DNA of 12,652 bases from RGIG4079 sp045637505 (GTDB lineage Bacteria > Bacteroidota > Bacteroidia > Bacteroidales > Muribaculaceae): assembly GCA_045637505.1 (NCBI GenBank), contig JAZTZO010000036.1, positions 1 to 12,652 on the forward strand, in the 5' to 3' direction. Under the pieces are notes generated by a model. That model was not told where the DNA came from and ran no database searches. It saw only the letters and a list, made by a program, of their open reading frames with translations. Both the position numbers and the translations under genes were made by a program. Shown here piece after piece: positions 1 to 7,455 of the stretch; positions within the stretch are counted from its first letter, which is position 1; every line of letters starts with the position of its first letter.

Positions 1-53
1 CCTGATGAGATGCATCGCCAAGATAAAAAAGAAATTATAACTTACAGAACCAA

Positions 54-85
54 AAATGACAACACGGCATGCCGTGTTGTCATTT
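54..85. terminator. Perfect 32-bp palindrome, probable bidirectional terminator
   Basis: The two 16-nt arms (54-69 and 70-85) are exact reverse complements with no spacer, so the RNA would form a long GC-centred hairpin on either strand. Read on the minus strand the stem runs directly into a short U tract (five T ending at 52), which suits termination of the four-helix gene that ends at 228. On the plus strand the T tract is weak. A plus-strand frame open from the window edge stops at 40, 13 nt before the hairpin, so a convergent plus-strand gene may share it. Confidence 0.7.
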
Positions 86-155
86 AAAAAACTTTTAGTA
101 TTTTTGTATCAAATCCTGTAACGGTTTTTCAGGACGACACATTTTCTAGTTTTTT

Positions 156-210
156 TAGTCTTCTAGGGCTACTAGGTCTACTAATAGAAGACATAGAGGT
201 CTTAGTAGAC
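156..210. repeat. 9-nt degenerate repeat array, copy 1 (3' of the four-helix gene)
   Basis: Six contiguous 9-nt units run from 156 to 209. The first three read in one sense (TAGTCTTCT, AGGGCTACT, AGGTCTACT) and the next three in antisense (AATAGAAGA, CATAGAGGT, CTTAGTAGA), so the array is a mirrored element. It contains an exact 9-bp inverted repeat, 176-184 against 202-210, around a 17-nt loop. Positions 181-210 match 851-880 of copy 2 at 28 of 30 positions in the same orientation. The array lies 17 nt beyond the stop codon of the four-helix gene and before the palindromic terminator. Its function is unknown; an RNA 3' element or a recombination site are both possible. Confidence 0.8.
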
Positions 211-227
211 GTATTTACTTCCCGGTC

Positions 228-788
228 CTATTTTTTGTCTTGAGAGTTGCGATAGTTTAAGCGAGCTTTGTGCATTGATTCTCTAATTCCACCGTTCTTG
301 ACAAAGTCTTCTTGAAGACGGTCGATGATTTTTCTTAATAATAAATCGGTTTGATGAATTAATGTTATTGCGATATTTGCAATTGTTTCATCACTTCTTT
401 CTTTGATTGCTTCGCGATAGTAGGCTGAATCATTATGCTTTGAGCAAACTTTTCGTGTTTGTTGTGCTTTTTCACTATCTAAATTCCATTGTTCTAATCC
501 TCTTACTCTTAAATAATCTTCGTAGTCAAGCAATAATTCTTGAAGACTCGCTTTGGCTACATTCATGAGTTTGATTTCGGTTTCAGAAGATGTAACACCG
601 GCCCCATTTCCTTCGGCAATATTTTGCTTACACGAGCGTGCAGCTTGTATCATTTGGTCAATAGTGCGATCGCCTATTGAAAGATATTTCTTTGCAAAAT
701 AATAGGTGATGTCATAGATGCACTCCGACTTTTGAAAGGCAATTAAATCACGAAAATTGCCCTTGTTGGGAAGAAAACTATGTTGCAT
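228..788 (-). CDS. Four-helix-bundle protein of the S23/IVP family with suffix domain
   Basis: This 186-residue protein carries the signature of the four-helix-bundle family first known from 23S rRNA intervening sequences. A first helix around 11-36 is followed by the hallmark RSCKQNIAEG segment at 51-60 and a conserved helix (LMNVAKASLQELL, 74-86). It is longer than the usual family members of about 120 residues; residues about 130-180, with FVKNGGIRE at 162-170, resemble the four-helix-bundle suffix domain seen in Bacteroidota. The fold is inferred from sequence pattern only. The role of these proteins is not established. No rRNA is nearby, so this is not an rRNA insert. The start is ATG at 788. 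The gene lies 111 nt downstream of DPP III on the same strand, with no clear TAnnTTTG box before it, so it may be read from upstream. Repeat arrays bracket it on both sides, suggesting it travels as a cassette. Confidence 0.85.
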   Translation of the reverse strand: MQHSFLPNKGNFRDLIAFQKSECIYDITYYFAKKYLSIGDRTIDQMIQAARSCKQNIAEGNGAGVTSSETEIKLMNVAKASLQELLLDYEDYLRVRGLEQWNLDSEKAQQTRKVCSKHNDSAYYREAIKERSDETIANIAITLIHQTDLLLRKIIDRLQEDFVKNGGIRESMHKARLNYRNSQDKK

Positions 789-816
789 GGTATTGTGAAA
801 TTATAGTGGTTGAAAT

Positions 817-891
817 AGGTCTTCTAGGTCTATTAAGTCAACTAAGTCCCCTAATAGAAGACATAGAGGACTTAGCAGACATAGTAGACTT
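817..891. repeat. 9-nt degenerate repeat array, copy 2 (between the four-helix gene and DPP III)
   Basis: Eight contiguous 9-nt units run from 817 to 888, four in one sense (AGGTCTTCT, AGGTCTATT, AAGTCAACT, AAGTCCCCT) and four in antisense (AATAGAAGA, CATAGAGGA, CTTAGCAGA, CATAGTAGA). The centre of symmetry falls at 852/853, in the same unit context as in copy 1. An exact 8-bp inverted repeat, 842-849 against 868-875, encloses an 18-nt loop. The array ends 8 nt before the DPP III stop codon complement at 900. With copy 1 it forms direct repeats bracketing the four-helix gene. Confidence 0.8.
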
Positions 892-899
892 ATATTAGA

Positions 900-2912
900 T
901 TATTTCTTTGTCAATGGAGAGTAGTCGCGTGAGTAGCGGAGCATTTGTTCGATGTAGCCTTCGCCATAAGTGATTTTCACATCGGTGATTTCGCCATTGG
1001 CATCTTTTTCGAGAGTGTAGATTGGGTTAACAAAACCGCGATAAGGTGCAATGTTGAGTGATGCGTAACGGTCGAGCACTTCTTTGTGGAGTTGTGGGTC
1101 AACTTTTACAGCATATTTTTCAACCAATACGCGTCCAGCTTCGTAGTCACCTTCACTCTTGATGCGTTGAATTTCGGCAAGTTGTTTTCCGAAGATTTCG
1201 CGCAATTTGTCGTAATCGTTGATTTTTATATATGTTTCGCCATTGATTTTAGCGAGTTCTACCACATTTTCGGCTTTACCCATTTCGTAAGCCCATTCAG
1301 CGATGAGTTTACGGTTACGCATATGTGCTTCTTCTACATCTTTGCCTGGCTCGATGCGCATGAGCTGAGTCATCATACCATTGAGCAAGTATTTGTAGTA
1401 TTCAGCTTTGTAAGCATCTTTGTTATCGAGCAATCCGAGTTCAACCAATTTGGGGTCGGCAAGGTAGTAGAGTGCAAAGAGGTCGGCGCGAGTTTCTTCG
1501 AGAGTAGATCCATGAGCTTTGAGAGCATCGGGGTCAACACCAGGAAGAAGTTTGCCACTACCATGACCAAGACATTCGTGGAGGTCGGTGTGGAGATTGT
1601 CGGTGATGAAGAGGTATTTGTTCATCAATTCGCGAGTTTCTTCGTCGATAACAAATTCTTCATTGAAACCATTGCCATGCGACGCTTCGTCGTAGGCCTG
1701 AGTGATATTTTCGATTGTCACTGATTTAGAGCCATGAGCAGCACGAATCCAGTTGGCATTAGGGAGGTTGATGCCGATAGGAGTAGCAGGATAAGCGTCG
1801 CCCGATAGGATTGCGGCAGTGATAACTTTAGCCGAAACACCTTTCACTTCTTCTTTGCGGAAGCGAGGGTCGGTGGGAGCGTTGTCTTCAAACCATTGAG
1901 CGTTTTCGCTGATGATTTCGGTGCGTTTAGAAGCTTCAACATTTTTGAAGTTTACAATTGATTCCCATGCACCCTTCATGCCGAGTGGGTCGCCGTAGCT
2001 TTCGATGAAACCGTTGATGAAGTCAACTTGTGAAGTTGTATCGTTTACCCAAAGGATTGAGTATTCGTCAAAGGTGCGAAGGTCACCACTATTATAATAT
2101 GAAATAAGTGATTCGATAACTTTGCGTTGTGCATCGTTTTCGGCATATTTTGCTGCTTCGGTGAGGTTTTCAACGATGCGAACAATAGCGTCGTTGTACA
2201 TGCCACCTACTTTGTACACTTGCTCAATAACTTTGCCGTTTTCTTTAACCAATCGTGAGTTCAACCCATAAGAGATAGGGGTTGAGTCGTTAGGATTCTT
2301 GACAGTAGCATAATAAGCCTCAACTTCGGCTTGTGTGATGCTGTCGTAGTAGTTACAAGCCGATGTAGTGATGAGGTCTTGACCTTCGGCTTGGTTCACG
2401 CGTTTAGCCATGAAAGTGGGGTCAAATATCACCTTCTTGAGGATTTCAAGATTAGCAGGTTGCTTGTCGGCAGGTAGTGTATTTACTTGTGCTGTGAAAA
2501 ATTCTTGAGAAAATTCGGGAGTGAATTTGTCGCATGAGTAGTGGTGGTGAACACCATTGGCAAACCACACAAGTTTCAAATATTTTTCAAATGCTTTGAA
2601 ATCGTTGCTCTCTTTGTCGCCATTGTAGTTTTGATATATGTTCTCAAGAAGAGTACGAATTTCGAGGTTGTATTTGCAGTTTTGGTCGGTGAGGATATCG
2701 CGTCCCACGATAGCAGCCTCCGATAGATAATAGATGAGTTTCTTTTGTTGGAGTGTGAGGTTTTCAAACTCGGGTACTTTATAACGAAGCACCTCAATAT
2801 CGGCAAATCGATCAACTATATAGTTGAATTCTTGTTCTTGAGCCATATCGTTGCAAGAAGTTAATGAAAGAGCGATTAATGCTCCTGGAATGATTTTTTT
2901 GATAATTGACAT
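900..2912 (-). CDS. Dipeptidyl peptidase III (M49 zinc peptidase), lipoprotein
   Basis: This zinc exopeptidase removes dipeptides from the N terminus of short peptides. The 670-residue length fits the Bacteroides form of family M49. The N terminus is a lipoprotein signal with hydrophobic core 7-17 and lipobox LTSC ending at Cys20, so the enzyme is probably lipid-anchored on the periplasmic side or at the surface rather than cytosolic like the human enzyme. The catalytic motif HECLGH is at 445-450 (zinc ligands His445 and His450, catalytic Glu446), and EETRAD at 472-477 supplies the third ligand, by family analogy Glu473. The two motifs are closer together than in human DPP III, as known for the Bacteroides enzyme. 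It is the last gene of a minus-strand cluster, 18 nt after the rRNA methyltransferase gene. A 9-nt repeat array lies immediately beyond its stop. Identification is firm; its place in peptide nutrition is inferred. Confidence 0.95.
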   Translation of the reverse strand: MSIIKKIIPGALIALSLTSCNDMAQEQEFNYIVDRFADIEVLRYKVPEFENLTLQQKKLIYYLSEAAIVGRDILTDQNCKYNLEIRTLLENIYQNYNGDKESNDFKAFEKYLKLVWFANGVHHHYSCDKFTPEFSQEFFTAQVNTLPADKQPANLEILKKVIFDPTFMAKRVNQAEGQDLITTSACNYYDSITQAEVEAYYATVKNPNDSTPISYGLNSRLVKENGKVIEQVYKVGGMYNDAIVRIVENLTEAAKYAENDAQRKVIESLISYYNSGDLRTFDEYSILWVNDTTSQVDFINGFIESYGDPLGMKGAWESIVNFKNVEASKRTEIISENAQWFEDNAPTDPRFRKEEVKGVSAKVITAAILSGDAYPATPIGINLPNANWIRAAHGSKSVTIENITQAYDEASHGNGFNEEFVIDEETRELMNKYLFITDNLHTDLHECLGHGSGKLLPGVDPDALKAHGSTLEETRADLFALYYLADPKLVELGLLDNKDAYKAEYYKYLLNGMMTQLMRIEPGKDVEEAHMRNRKLIAEWAYEMGKAENVVELAKINGETYIKINDYDKLREIFGKQLAEIQRIKSEGDYEAGRVLVEKYAVKVDPQLHKEVLDRYASLNIAPYRGFVNPIYTLEKDANGEITDVKITYGEGYIEQMLRYSRDYSPLTKK

Positions 2913-2930
2913 AAGTATGATGTATTAATG

Positions 2931-4115
2931 TTATTCTACATAAAGAATAAGCCCTTTGAGGTATTCCCCTTCGGGGTGATAGATATTGATAGGGTGGTCG
3001 GCTGGTTGGGTGAGTTGATGTAGAATTCTCACTTTGCGACGCGATTGAGCGGCAGCCGAGAATACTGCAAGACGGAACTGATCTTTATTTACAGCTTGTG
3101 AACATGAGAATGTAAACAAGATGCCTCCCGAACTGATTTTCTCGAATGCTTTTGCATTGAGTCGTTGATAACCACGAAGGGCATTCTTCAACGCGCTACG
3201 ATGCTTGGCAAATGCTGGAGGATCGAGCACGATGAGGTCGTAGCTATCTTTTTCCATTGAATCGAGGAATTTGAATGCATCTTCGGCATATGATTTATGT
3301 CGAGCATCACCAGGGAAGTTTAATTCTACATTGGCATCGGTGAGCTTAATAGCCTTTGCCGAACTATCAACCGAGTGAACCAACTCGGCACCACCTCGCA
3401 TTGCGTAGAAAGAAAATCCACCAGTGTAACAAAACATGTTTAACACACGGCGACCATGGGCAAAATGTTCAAGCAGACTGCGATTGTCGCGTTGGTCAAC
3501 AAAGAAGCCAGTCTTTTGCCCTTTGAGCCAATCGACATGGAATTTCAATCCGTTTTCTATAGCCACATTAGTCTCAAATCCACCAATAAGATAGTCGTTT
3601 TGAGGGTCGAGTTGAGCCTTGTAGGGGAGAGTGGTCTCTGATTTATAATATACATTCTTGATTTCAATACCATCGAGAGCCACGAGTGCATTGGCTATCT
3701 CGGTGCGAGCAAAGTGCATACCTGGAGAGTGTGCTTGAACCACGGCAGTATTGCCATATATGTCCACAATGAGGCCAGGAAGAAAGTCGCCTTCGCCATG
3801 TACAAGTCGGTAAGCGTTGTTGTCTTCGCGATTAAGACGCAATGCTTTGCGTAGTTTTAAGGCTTCGGCAAGGCGTGTAGCGAAGAATTCTTGATTAATC
3901 GCAGTTGTGCCAAAATCAAGAATGCGCACCATGATGCTACCTATTTGATAATGTCCCACACCTATATGTCGGCCATCATTGGTGACAACATCTACAATGT
4001 CCCCCTCCTCAAGATTATTGGGCATCGTGGCTATTGCCCCCGAAAATACCCAGGGATGAAATCGATTGAGAGAATCTTCTTTGCCTCGTTTGAGAGTTAT
4101 GATAGGGTTGCTCAT
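2931..4115 (-). CDS. rlmI: Class I SAM-dependent 23S rRNA (cytosine-5) methyltransferase, RlmI-like
   Basis: This is a 394-residue PUA-plus-methyltransferase protein of the RlmI/COG1092 type, which in E. coli makes m5C1962 in 23S rRNA. The N-terminal PUA-like domain covers about 1-75 (NRFHPWVFSGAI at 17-28). A linker domain ends in the conserved KTGFFVDQRDNR at 201-212. The Rossmann fold starts with the SAM-binding motif VLNMFCYTGGFS at 224-235 and the acidic residue Asp250. DPPAF is at 298-302, and FSCSQ at 336-340 supplies Cys338, the likely catalytic nucleophile. All key motifs are intact and the length is usual. It starts 10 nt after the rseP stop, so translation is probably coupled within the cluster. 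The exact target base is inferred from the family, hence moderate certainty on the symbol. Confidence 0.9.
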   Translation of the reverse strand: MSNPIITLKRGKEDSLNRFHPWVFSGAIATMPNNLEEGDIVDVVTNDGRHIGVGHYQIGSIMVRILDFGTTAINQEFFATRLAEALKLRKALRLNREDNNAYRLVHGEGDFLPGLIVDIYGNTAVVQAHSPGMHFARTEIANALVALDGIEIKNVYYKSETTLPYKAQLDPQNDYLIGGFETNVAIENGLKFHVDWLKGQKTGFFVDQRDNRSLLEHFAHGRRVLNMFCYTGGFSFYAMRGGAELVHSVDSSAKAIKLTDANVELNFPGDARHKSYAEDAFKFLDSMEKDSYDLIVLDPPAFAKHRSALKNALRGYQRLNAKAFEKISSGGILFTFSCSQAVNKDQFRLAVFSAAAQSRRKVRILHQLTQPADHPINIYHPEGEYLKGLILYVE

Positions 4116-4125
4116 GAACTATGAA

Positions 4126-5529
4126 TTATTTTATAAAGAATCGGTATATATCGTTGGCATTGGCATAAATTAGCAATGCAAAGAGTAGTCCCATACCCAC
4201 CATTTGAGCATATTCAAGGAATTTTTCGCTTGGTTTGCGACGAGTGATGATTTCGTAGAGAGTAAACAACACATGGCCACCATCAAGCGCTGGTATAGGA
4301 AGAATGTTCATAAATGCCAATATTACTGAAAGGAACGCTGTGATGTTCCAGAATTTAAACCAACTCCAGCTTTCGGGGAATAAGTCGCCAATCGCACCAA
4401 ATCCACCAAGGCTTTGAGCTCCTTCAGAGGTGAATAGATACTTGAGTGAGCTCACATAGGTAACCATCTGGTTGCATCCCATTTCAATTCCTTTAGGAAT
4501 GGCTTGGAAGAAATTATATTCGATAGTTTTTGTTGGGTATATATCGGTGATTTGTTTGAGTTGAATACCCACTTTGCCAGCATTAGAAGGGGTTATTTTG
4601 ACCGATAAAGGTTGACCATTGCGAATCACGCCCATTTCCACCTCTTTGCCCTTGTTTTTTAATAACTCGGCAGTAAATTCGGTATATGATGGGGTTGTGA
4701 CACCAGCCACCGACACCAATTGGTCGTCGGCTTTAAGCCCGGCCTTTTCGGCAGCTTCGCCATTTACCACTTTTGCAATATGCACGGGCAAGCGATAGCC
4801 TAAAAAACCTTTCTCATCATTTAATTGGAAAATAAAATTGTCGGGAATAGCAATGTTTACAGTGTCTTTTCCGTTGCGAAGAACTGTGACTGTTTTTGCT
4901 TCTACCATCTTCATGATGTGATCGTGGTCGGCAGCATCAATTTTTTCGCCATCGGCAAGCAAGGGAATGTCGCCATTTTGGAATCCTATTTTCTTGGCTG
5001 TATCAACATATTCAAAACCTGCGGTTGCTTTATCAAATTCGATATATTGCTCACCCCAAGTGAATGCAATACCAGCGTAGATGACAATAGCAAGGATGAA
5101 GTTGAACAACACACCACCCACCATCACGAGCAAGCGTTGCCAAGCTGGTTTGGTGCGGAACTCCCAAGGTTGAGGTTCGGCCGAGAGTTTTGATGCATCT
5201 TGAGTTTCATCAATCATACCTGCAATTTGTACATATCCACCAAGGGGTAACCAACCGATACCATACTCGGTGTCGCGCCAAGTGGCTTTTTCGCTTTTGG
5301 GTGCGTCATCGGCAGGTTGTGATGCGTCTTTTTTGTCTTTGAAGAACGACCATTTTTTAGTCTTGGGATTATACTTTACGAGATAAAACCAAGGGTTGAA
5401 AAATAAAAAGAACTTGTCAACTCTAATGCCAAAAATGCGAGCAAAGATATAATGCCCAAATTCGTGAATGATAACAAGCAACGATAGTGCGGCTACTAAT
5501 TGGCCGGCTTTAAGAAGAAATGCTTCCAT
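4126..5529 (-). CDS. rseP: RseP-family intramembrane zinc metalloprotease (site-2 protease)
   Basis: This 467-residue polytopic inner-membrane protease belongs to the M50 site-2 protease family, which cleaves transmembrane segments of anti-sigma factors and leftover signal peptides. The HEFGH zinc motif is at 22-26 in the first membrane helix, and NILPIPALDGG at 408-418 brings the third ligand, Asp416. Between them lie a second helix (about 133-153) and two PDZ-like regions (about 165-245 and 245-325; VNGEAAEKAGLKADD at 255-269 is typical). A charged, Lys- and Asp-rich loop at about 52-88 precedes the conserved GIGWLPLGGYVQIAGM at 90-105 and looks like a lineage insertion. The start is fixed by TAATG overlap: the dxr stop and this ATG share one base. 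The pairing with dxr is common in bacteria. Its substrate here is unknown; no anti-sigma gene is visible. Confidence 0.95.
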   Translation of the reverse strand: MEAFLLKAGQLVAALSLLVIIHEFGHYIFARIFGIRVDKFFLFFNPWFYLVKYNPKTKKWSFFKDKKDASQPADDAPKSEKATWRDTEYGIGWLPLGGYVQIAGMIDETQDASKLSAEPQPWEFRTKPAWQRLLVMVGGVLFNFILAIVIYAGIAFTWGEQYIEFDKATAGFEYVDTAKKIGFQNGDIPLLADGEKIDAADHDHIMKMVEAKTVTVLRNGKDTVNIAIPDNFIFQLNDEKGFLGYRLPVHIAKVVNGEAAEKAGLKADDQLVSVAGVTTPSYTEFTAELLKNKGKEVEMGVIRNGQPLSVKITPSNAGKVGIQLKQITDIYPTKTIEYNFFQAIPKGIEMGCNQMVTYVSSLKYLFTSEGAQSLGGFGAIGDLFPESWSWFKFWNITAFLSVILAFMNILPIPALDGGHVLFTLYEIITRRKPSEKFLEYAQMVGMGLLFALLIYANANDIYRFFIK

Positions 5530-6713
5530 TAAAATTTCATTTGTTTAACGAGCGACTCGGCATATTGGCGTGTCGCAGAATTAGTATTAACATAATCTTC
5601 ATAAGAGGGCGATGCTATATAAGGCATCTTCTCTAACGATTGTAGAATTATCTTATAAATGTCGAGGAACCCTATTTGTTCACGAAGGAATGCTGCAACA
5701 GCAATCTCGTTGGCTGCGTTGATGATGCAAGCCGAGTTGCCACCTTTCTCAAGTGCATAATAACTCAAGTTGATGCCGGGGAAACGATTGGTGTCGGGCG
5801 CTTCAAATGTGAGGTTGGCATAATCCGAGAGTTGTAAACCTCGCTCAGAAGTTTCTAATCGAGTAGCATCGCCAAGGGCATAGCGAATGGGGAGATGCAT
5901 ATCGGGGATGCCGAGTTGAGCTTTCACTGCACCATCGACAAATTCCACCATTGAATGTATAATCGATTGTGGATGCACAACTGCCTCTATGCGATTTGCT
6001 TCTATACCAAACAGCCAATGCGCCTCAATGATTTCAAACGCTTTGTTGAGCATTGTCGCTGAGTCGATTGTGATTTTTGCTCCCATATCCCAGTTTGGGT
6101 GGCGAAGCGCATCTTTCACAGTCACACTTTTTAATCGTTCGGCTTCAAAAGTGCGGAATGGACCACCCGATGCTGTGATGATGAGTTTTTTAATCGATTG
6201 GGGGTCTTCTCCCACAAGGCATTGATATATGGCCGAGTGTTCCGAATCGACAGGGATAACCTTTGACTTTGACTCTTTGAGGAGATTTGTGACCAATTCA
6301 CCTGCCACAACAAGAGTTTCTTTATTGGCAAGAGCGATATCTTTACCCGCTTTTATTGCGCTGATAGTAGGTGCTAATCCACTATAACCCACAGTAGCAG
6401 TTACTGCCGTATCAACGCAATCAAGAGTCATTGCGTCGGCAATGGCTTGTGCGCCAGCTGCTGTTTTGATGCCATGAGGAGCTAATGCTTCTTGCAATTG
6501 TGCATATTTGCTTTCGTCGGCAATAATGGCATATTGGGGACGGCATTTTAGCGCTTGTTCAATGAGTTGTTCCACTTTTGAACCAGCAACAAGCACAGTA
6601 GCAGTAAATCTATCGGGATACTCGGCAATGATGTCGAGAGTCTGTGTGCCGATTGACCCAGTAGAGCCTAAAACAGCGATGTTTTTATGTTGAATAGCTT
6701 CGTTTAATTTCAT
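5529..6713 (-). CDS. dxr: 1-deoxy-D-xylulose 5-phosphate reductoisomerase
   Basis: This enzyme catalyses the NADPH-dependent rearrangement and reduction of DXP to MEP, the committed step of the non-mevalonate isoprenoid pathway, in the cytosol. With the start chosen here it has 394 residues, the normal length. NIAVLGSTGSIGTQTLD at 11-27 is the NADPH-binding motif. VDSEHSAIYQ at 155-164 gives metal ligands Asp156 and Glu158, and NKAFEIIEAHWLF at 223-235 gives Glu227. HPNWDMG and INAANEIAV are further conserved blocks. A frame extension to an ATG at 6734 adds MVYISHI, but that codon lies at or before the predicted transcription start (promoter box 6739-6746), so the ATG at 6713 is preferred. 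It heads a four-gene minus-strand cluster and overlaps rseP by one base. Confidence 0.97.
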   Translation of the reverse strand: MKLNEAIQHKNIAVLGSTGSIGTQTLDIIAEYPDRFTATVLVAGSKVEQLIEQALKCRPQYAIIADESKYAQLQEALAPHGIKTAAGAQAIADAMTLDCVDTAVTATVGYSGLAPTISAIKAGKDIALANKETLVVAGELVTNLLKESKSKVIPVDSEHSAIYQCLVGEDPQSIKKLIITASGGPFRTFEAERLKSVTVKDALRHPNWDMGAKITIDSATMLNKAFEIIEAHWLFGIEANRIEAVVHPQSIIHSMVEFVDGAVKAQLGIPDMHLPIRYALGDATRLETSERGLQLSDYANLTFEAPDTNRFPGINLSYYALEKGGNSACIINAANEIAVAAFLREQIGFLDIYKIILQSLEKMPYIASPSYEDYVNTNSATRQYAESLVKQMKF

Positions 6714-6738
6714 AATATGGCTAATATAAACCAAAATG

Positions 6739-6770
6739 CAAATTTAGCGAAATTTATTCAATCATTCAAC
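6739..6770 (-). promoter_or_regulatory. Bacteroidales-type promoter for dxr-rseP-rlmI-dppIII
   Basis: On the minus strand TAAATTTG at 6746-6739 matches the Bacteroides -7 consensus TAnnTTTG exactly. GTTG at 6770-6767, 20 nt upstream, approximates the -33 TTTG element. Transcription would start near 6734, leaving a leader of about 20 nt before the preferred dxr ATG at 6713. Confidence 0.6.
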
Positions 6771-6931
6771 ATTCAATTACTTAATAAATGATAAGAGAAA
6801 GAGGGAAATAATGCAGATAATTAAAAGTTGAGAGTTAAAAATTGAGTATAATTAAAAAACTACCAATTCTTTATTCAATTTTTCAAAACACTTAGATTGA
6901 GAATTCTTTTAATGAGGCATCATAAATACAA
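6747..6931. other. AT-rich intergenic stretch
   Basis: Between the dxr promoter box and the lipoprotein terminator I see only AT-rich, low-complexity sequence. Short degenerate words such as GTTGAGAGTT and AAATTGAG recur at 6828-6848. No open frame with a credible start, and no hairpin beyond the flanking terminator. Confidence 0.5.
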
Positions 6932-6959
6932 AACAGGTAGGCCAATGAACCTACCTGTT
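6932..6959 (-). terminator. Intrinsic terminator of the small lipoprotein gene
   Basis: The arms AACAGGTAGG (6932-6941) and CCTACCTGTT (6950-6959) are exact reverse complements around an 8-nt loop. On the minus strand the stem is followed by a short T run. It lies 21 nt beyond the lipoprotein stop codon and separates that gene from dxr. Confidence 0.8.
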
Positions 6960-6980
6960 ATATGTTTACATAATGGGGAA

Positions 6981-7370
6981 TTAATTACCGTAGTTGTAAG
7001 TTTTGATAACTTCGCCAACGGATGCTTCTCCCGAAACGCTTACTTTTGATTTTATGATTTCAACGGACCCTTTCCATGAAGGATGGTTAGATTTGTGTTT
7101 TTTATATACAGCATCACAAGCAGCAATTACTTCTTTGTCCTTTTCAGATGTTGTATAGTTTTCGCCAAGGGTGTTTTTGATTGCTTCATTATATTCTGCA
7201 ATACCAAAAAGTGCATCAAACGCATCAGAGCCAGAAGCAGAAAGGTTTCCATTAGCAGAATAAACGATGAGACCTGGTTCATCTTCTTCAGAACAAGATG
7301 TGAAGTTTAACGCCATTGTCATAGTGATGACAACGAGGAGAAGAGTTTTCCAAAAATTTTGAACTTTCAT
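6981..7370 (-). CDS. Small lipoprotein of unknown function
   Basis: This 129-residue protein is not recognised. Residues 1-25 form a lipoprotein signal: basic start (MKVQNFWK), hydrophobic core LLLVVITMTMAL at 10-21 and lipobox FTSC with Cys26. SEEDEPG follows; acidic residues just after the lipid-bearing Cys are compatible with surface export of Bacteroidota lipoproteins, but this is not proof. The remaining hundred residues look like one small soluble domain: GLIVYSANGN (33-42), a predicted helix about 47-67, another about 74-94 (SEKDKEVIAACDAVYKKHKS) and a strand-rich C-terminal end with ISKSKVS-like alternation ending in TYNYGN. It is monocistronic, with a -7/-33 promoter about 80 nt upstream and a strong terminator just downstream. 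It is likely real: it has a clean lipobox, its own signals and no better overlapping frame. Confidence 0.8.
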   Translation of the reverse strand: MKVQNFWKTLLLVVITMTMALNFTSCSEEDEPGLIVYSANGNLSASGSDAFDALFGIAEYNEAIKNTLGENYTTSEKDKEVIAACDAVYKKHKSNHPSWKGSVEIIKSKVSVSGEASVGEVIKTYNYGN

Positions 7371-7455
7371 AAATTTAGTTTTTTAATATTAATATTAGGG
7401 TTAGATATCTATTGTAGCAGTTCTAATAAAATGATTCTCACATGTGATGATGTAG

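Noticed and set aside
2..40. Plus-strand frame open from the window edge, ending LMRCIAKIKKKL before a TAA at 38-40
   Set aside because: Only twelve codons are visible and no family can be assigned. Its position 13 nt before the terminator hairpin makes it plausible as a gene end, but composition alone is not enough to annotate it.
228..788. Accessory (Avd-type) protein of a diversity-generating retroelement, or a 23S rRNA intervening sequence
   Set aside because: No reverse transcriptase, template/variable repeat pair or rRNA is present in the window.
156..891. CRISPR array or CRISPR-like repeat
   Set aside because: The units are 9 nt, contiguous and degenerate, with no unique spacers, and there are no cas genes.
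1086..1724. Plus-strand open frame of 212 codons antisense to DPP III
   Set aside because: The Phe/Val-rich translation is the expected antisense of the DPP III frame, whose zinc motifs fall in the same stretch.
7384..7397. 14-bp perfect palindrome of A and T only
   Set aside because: In an AT-rich leader such a palindrome arises easily by chance; there is no other sign of function.
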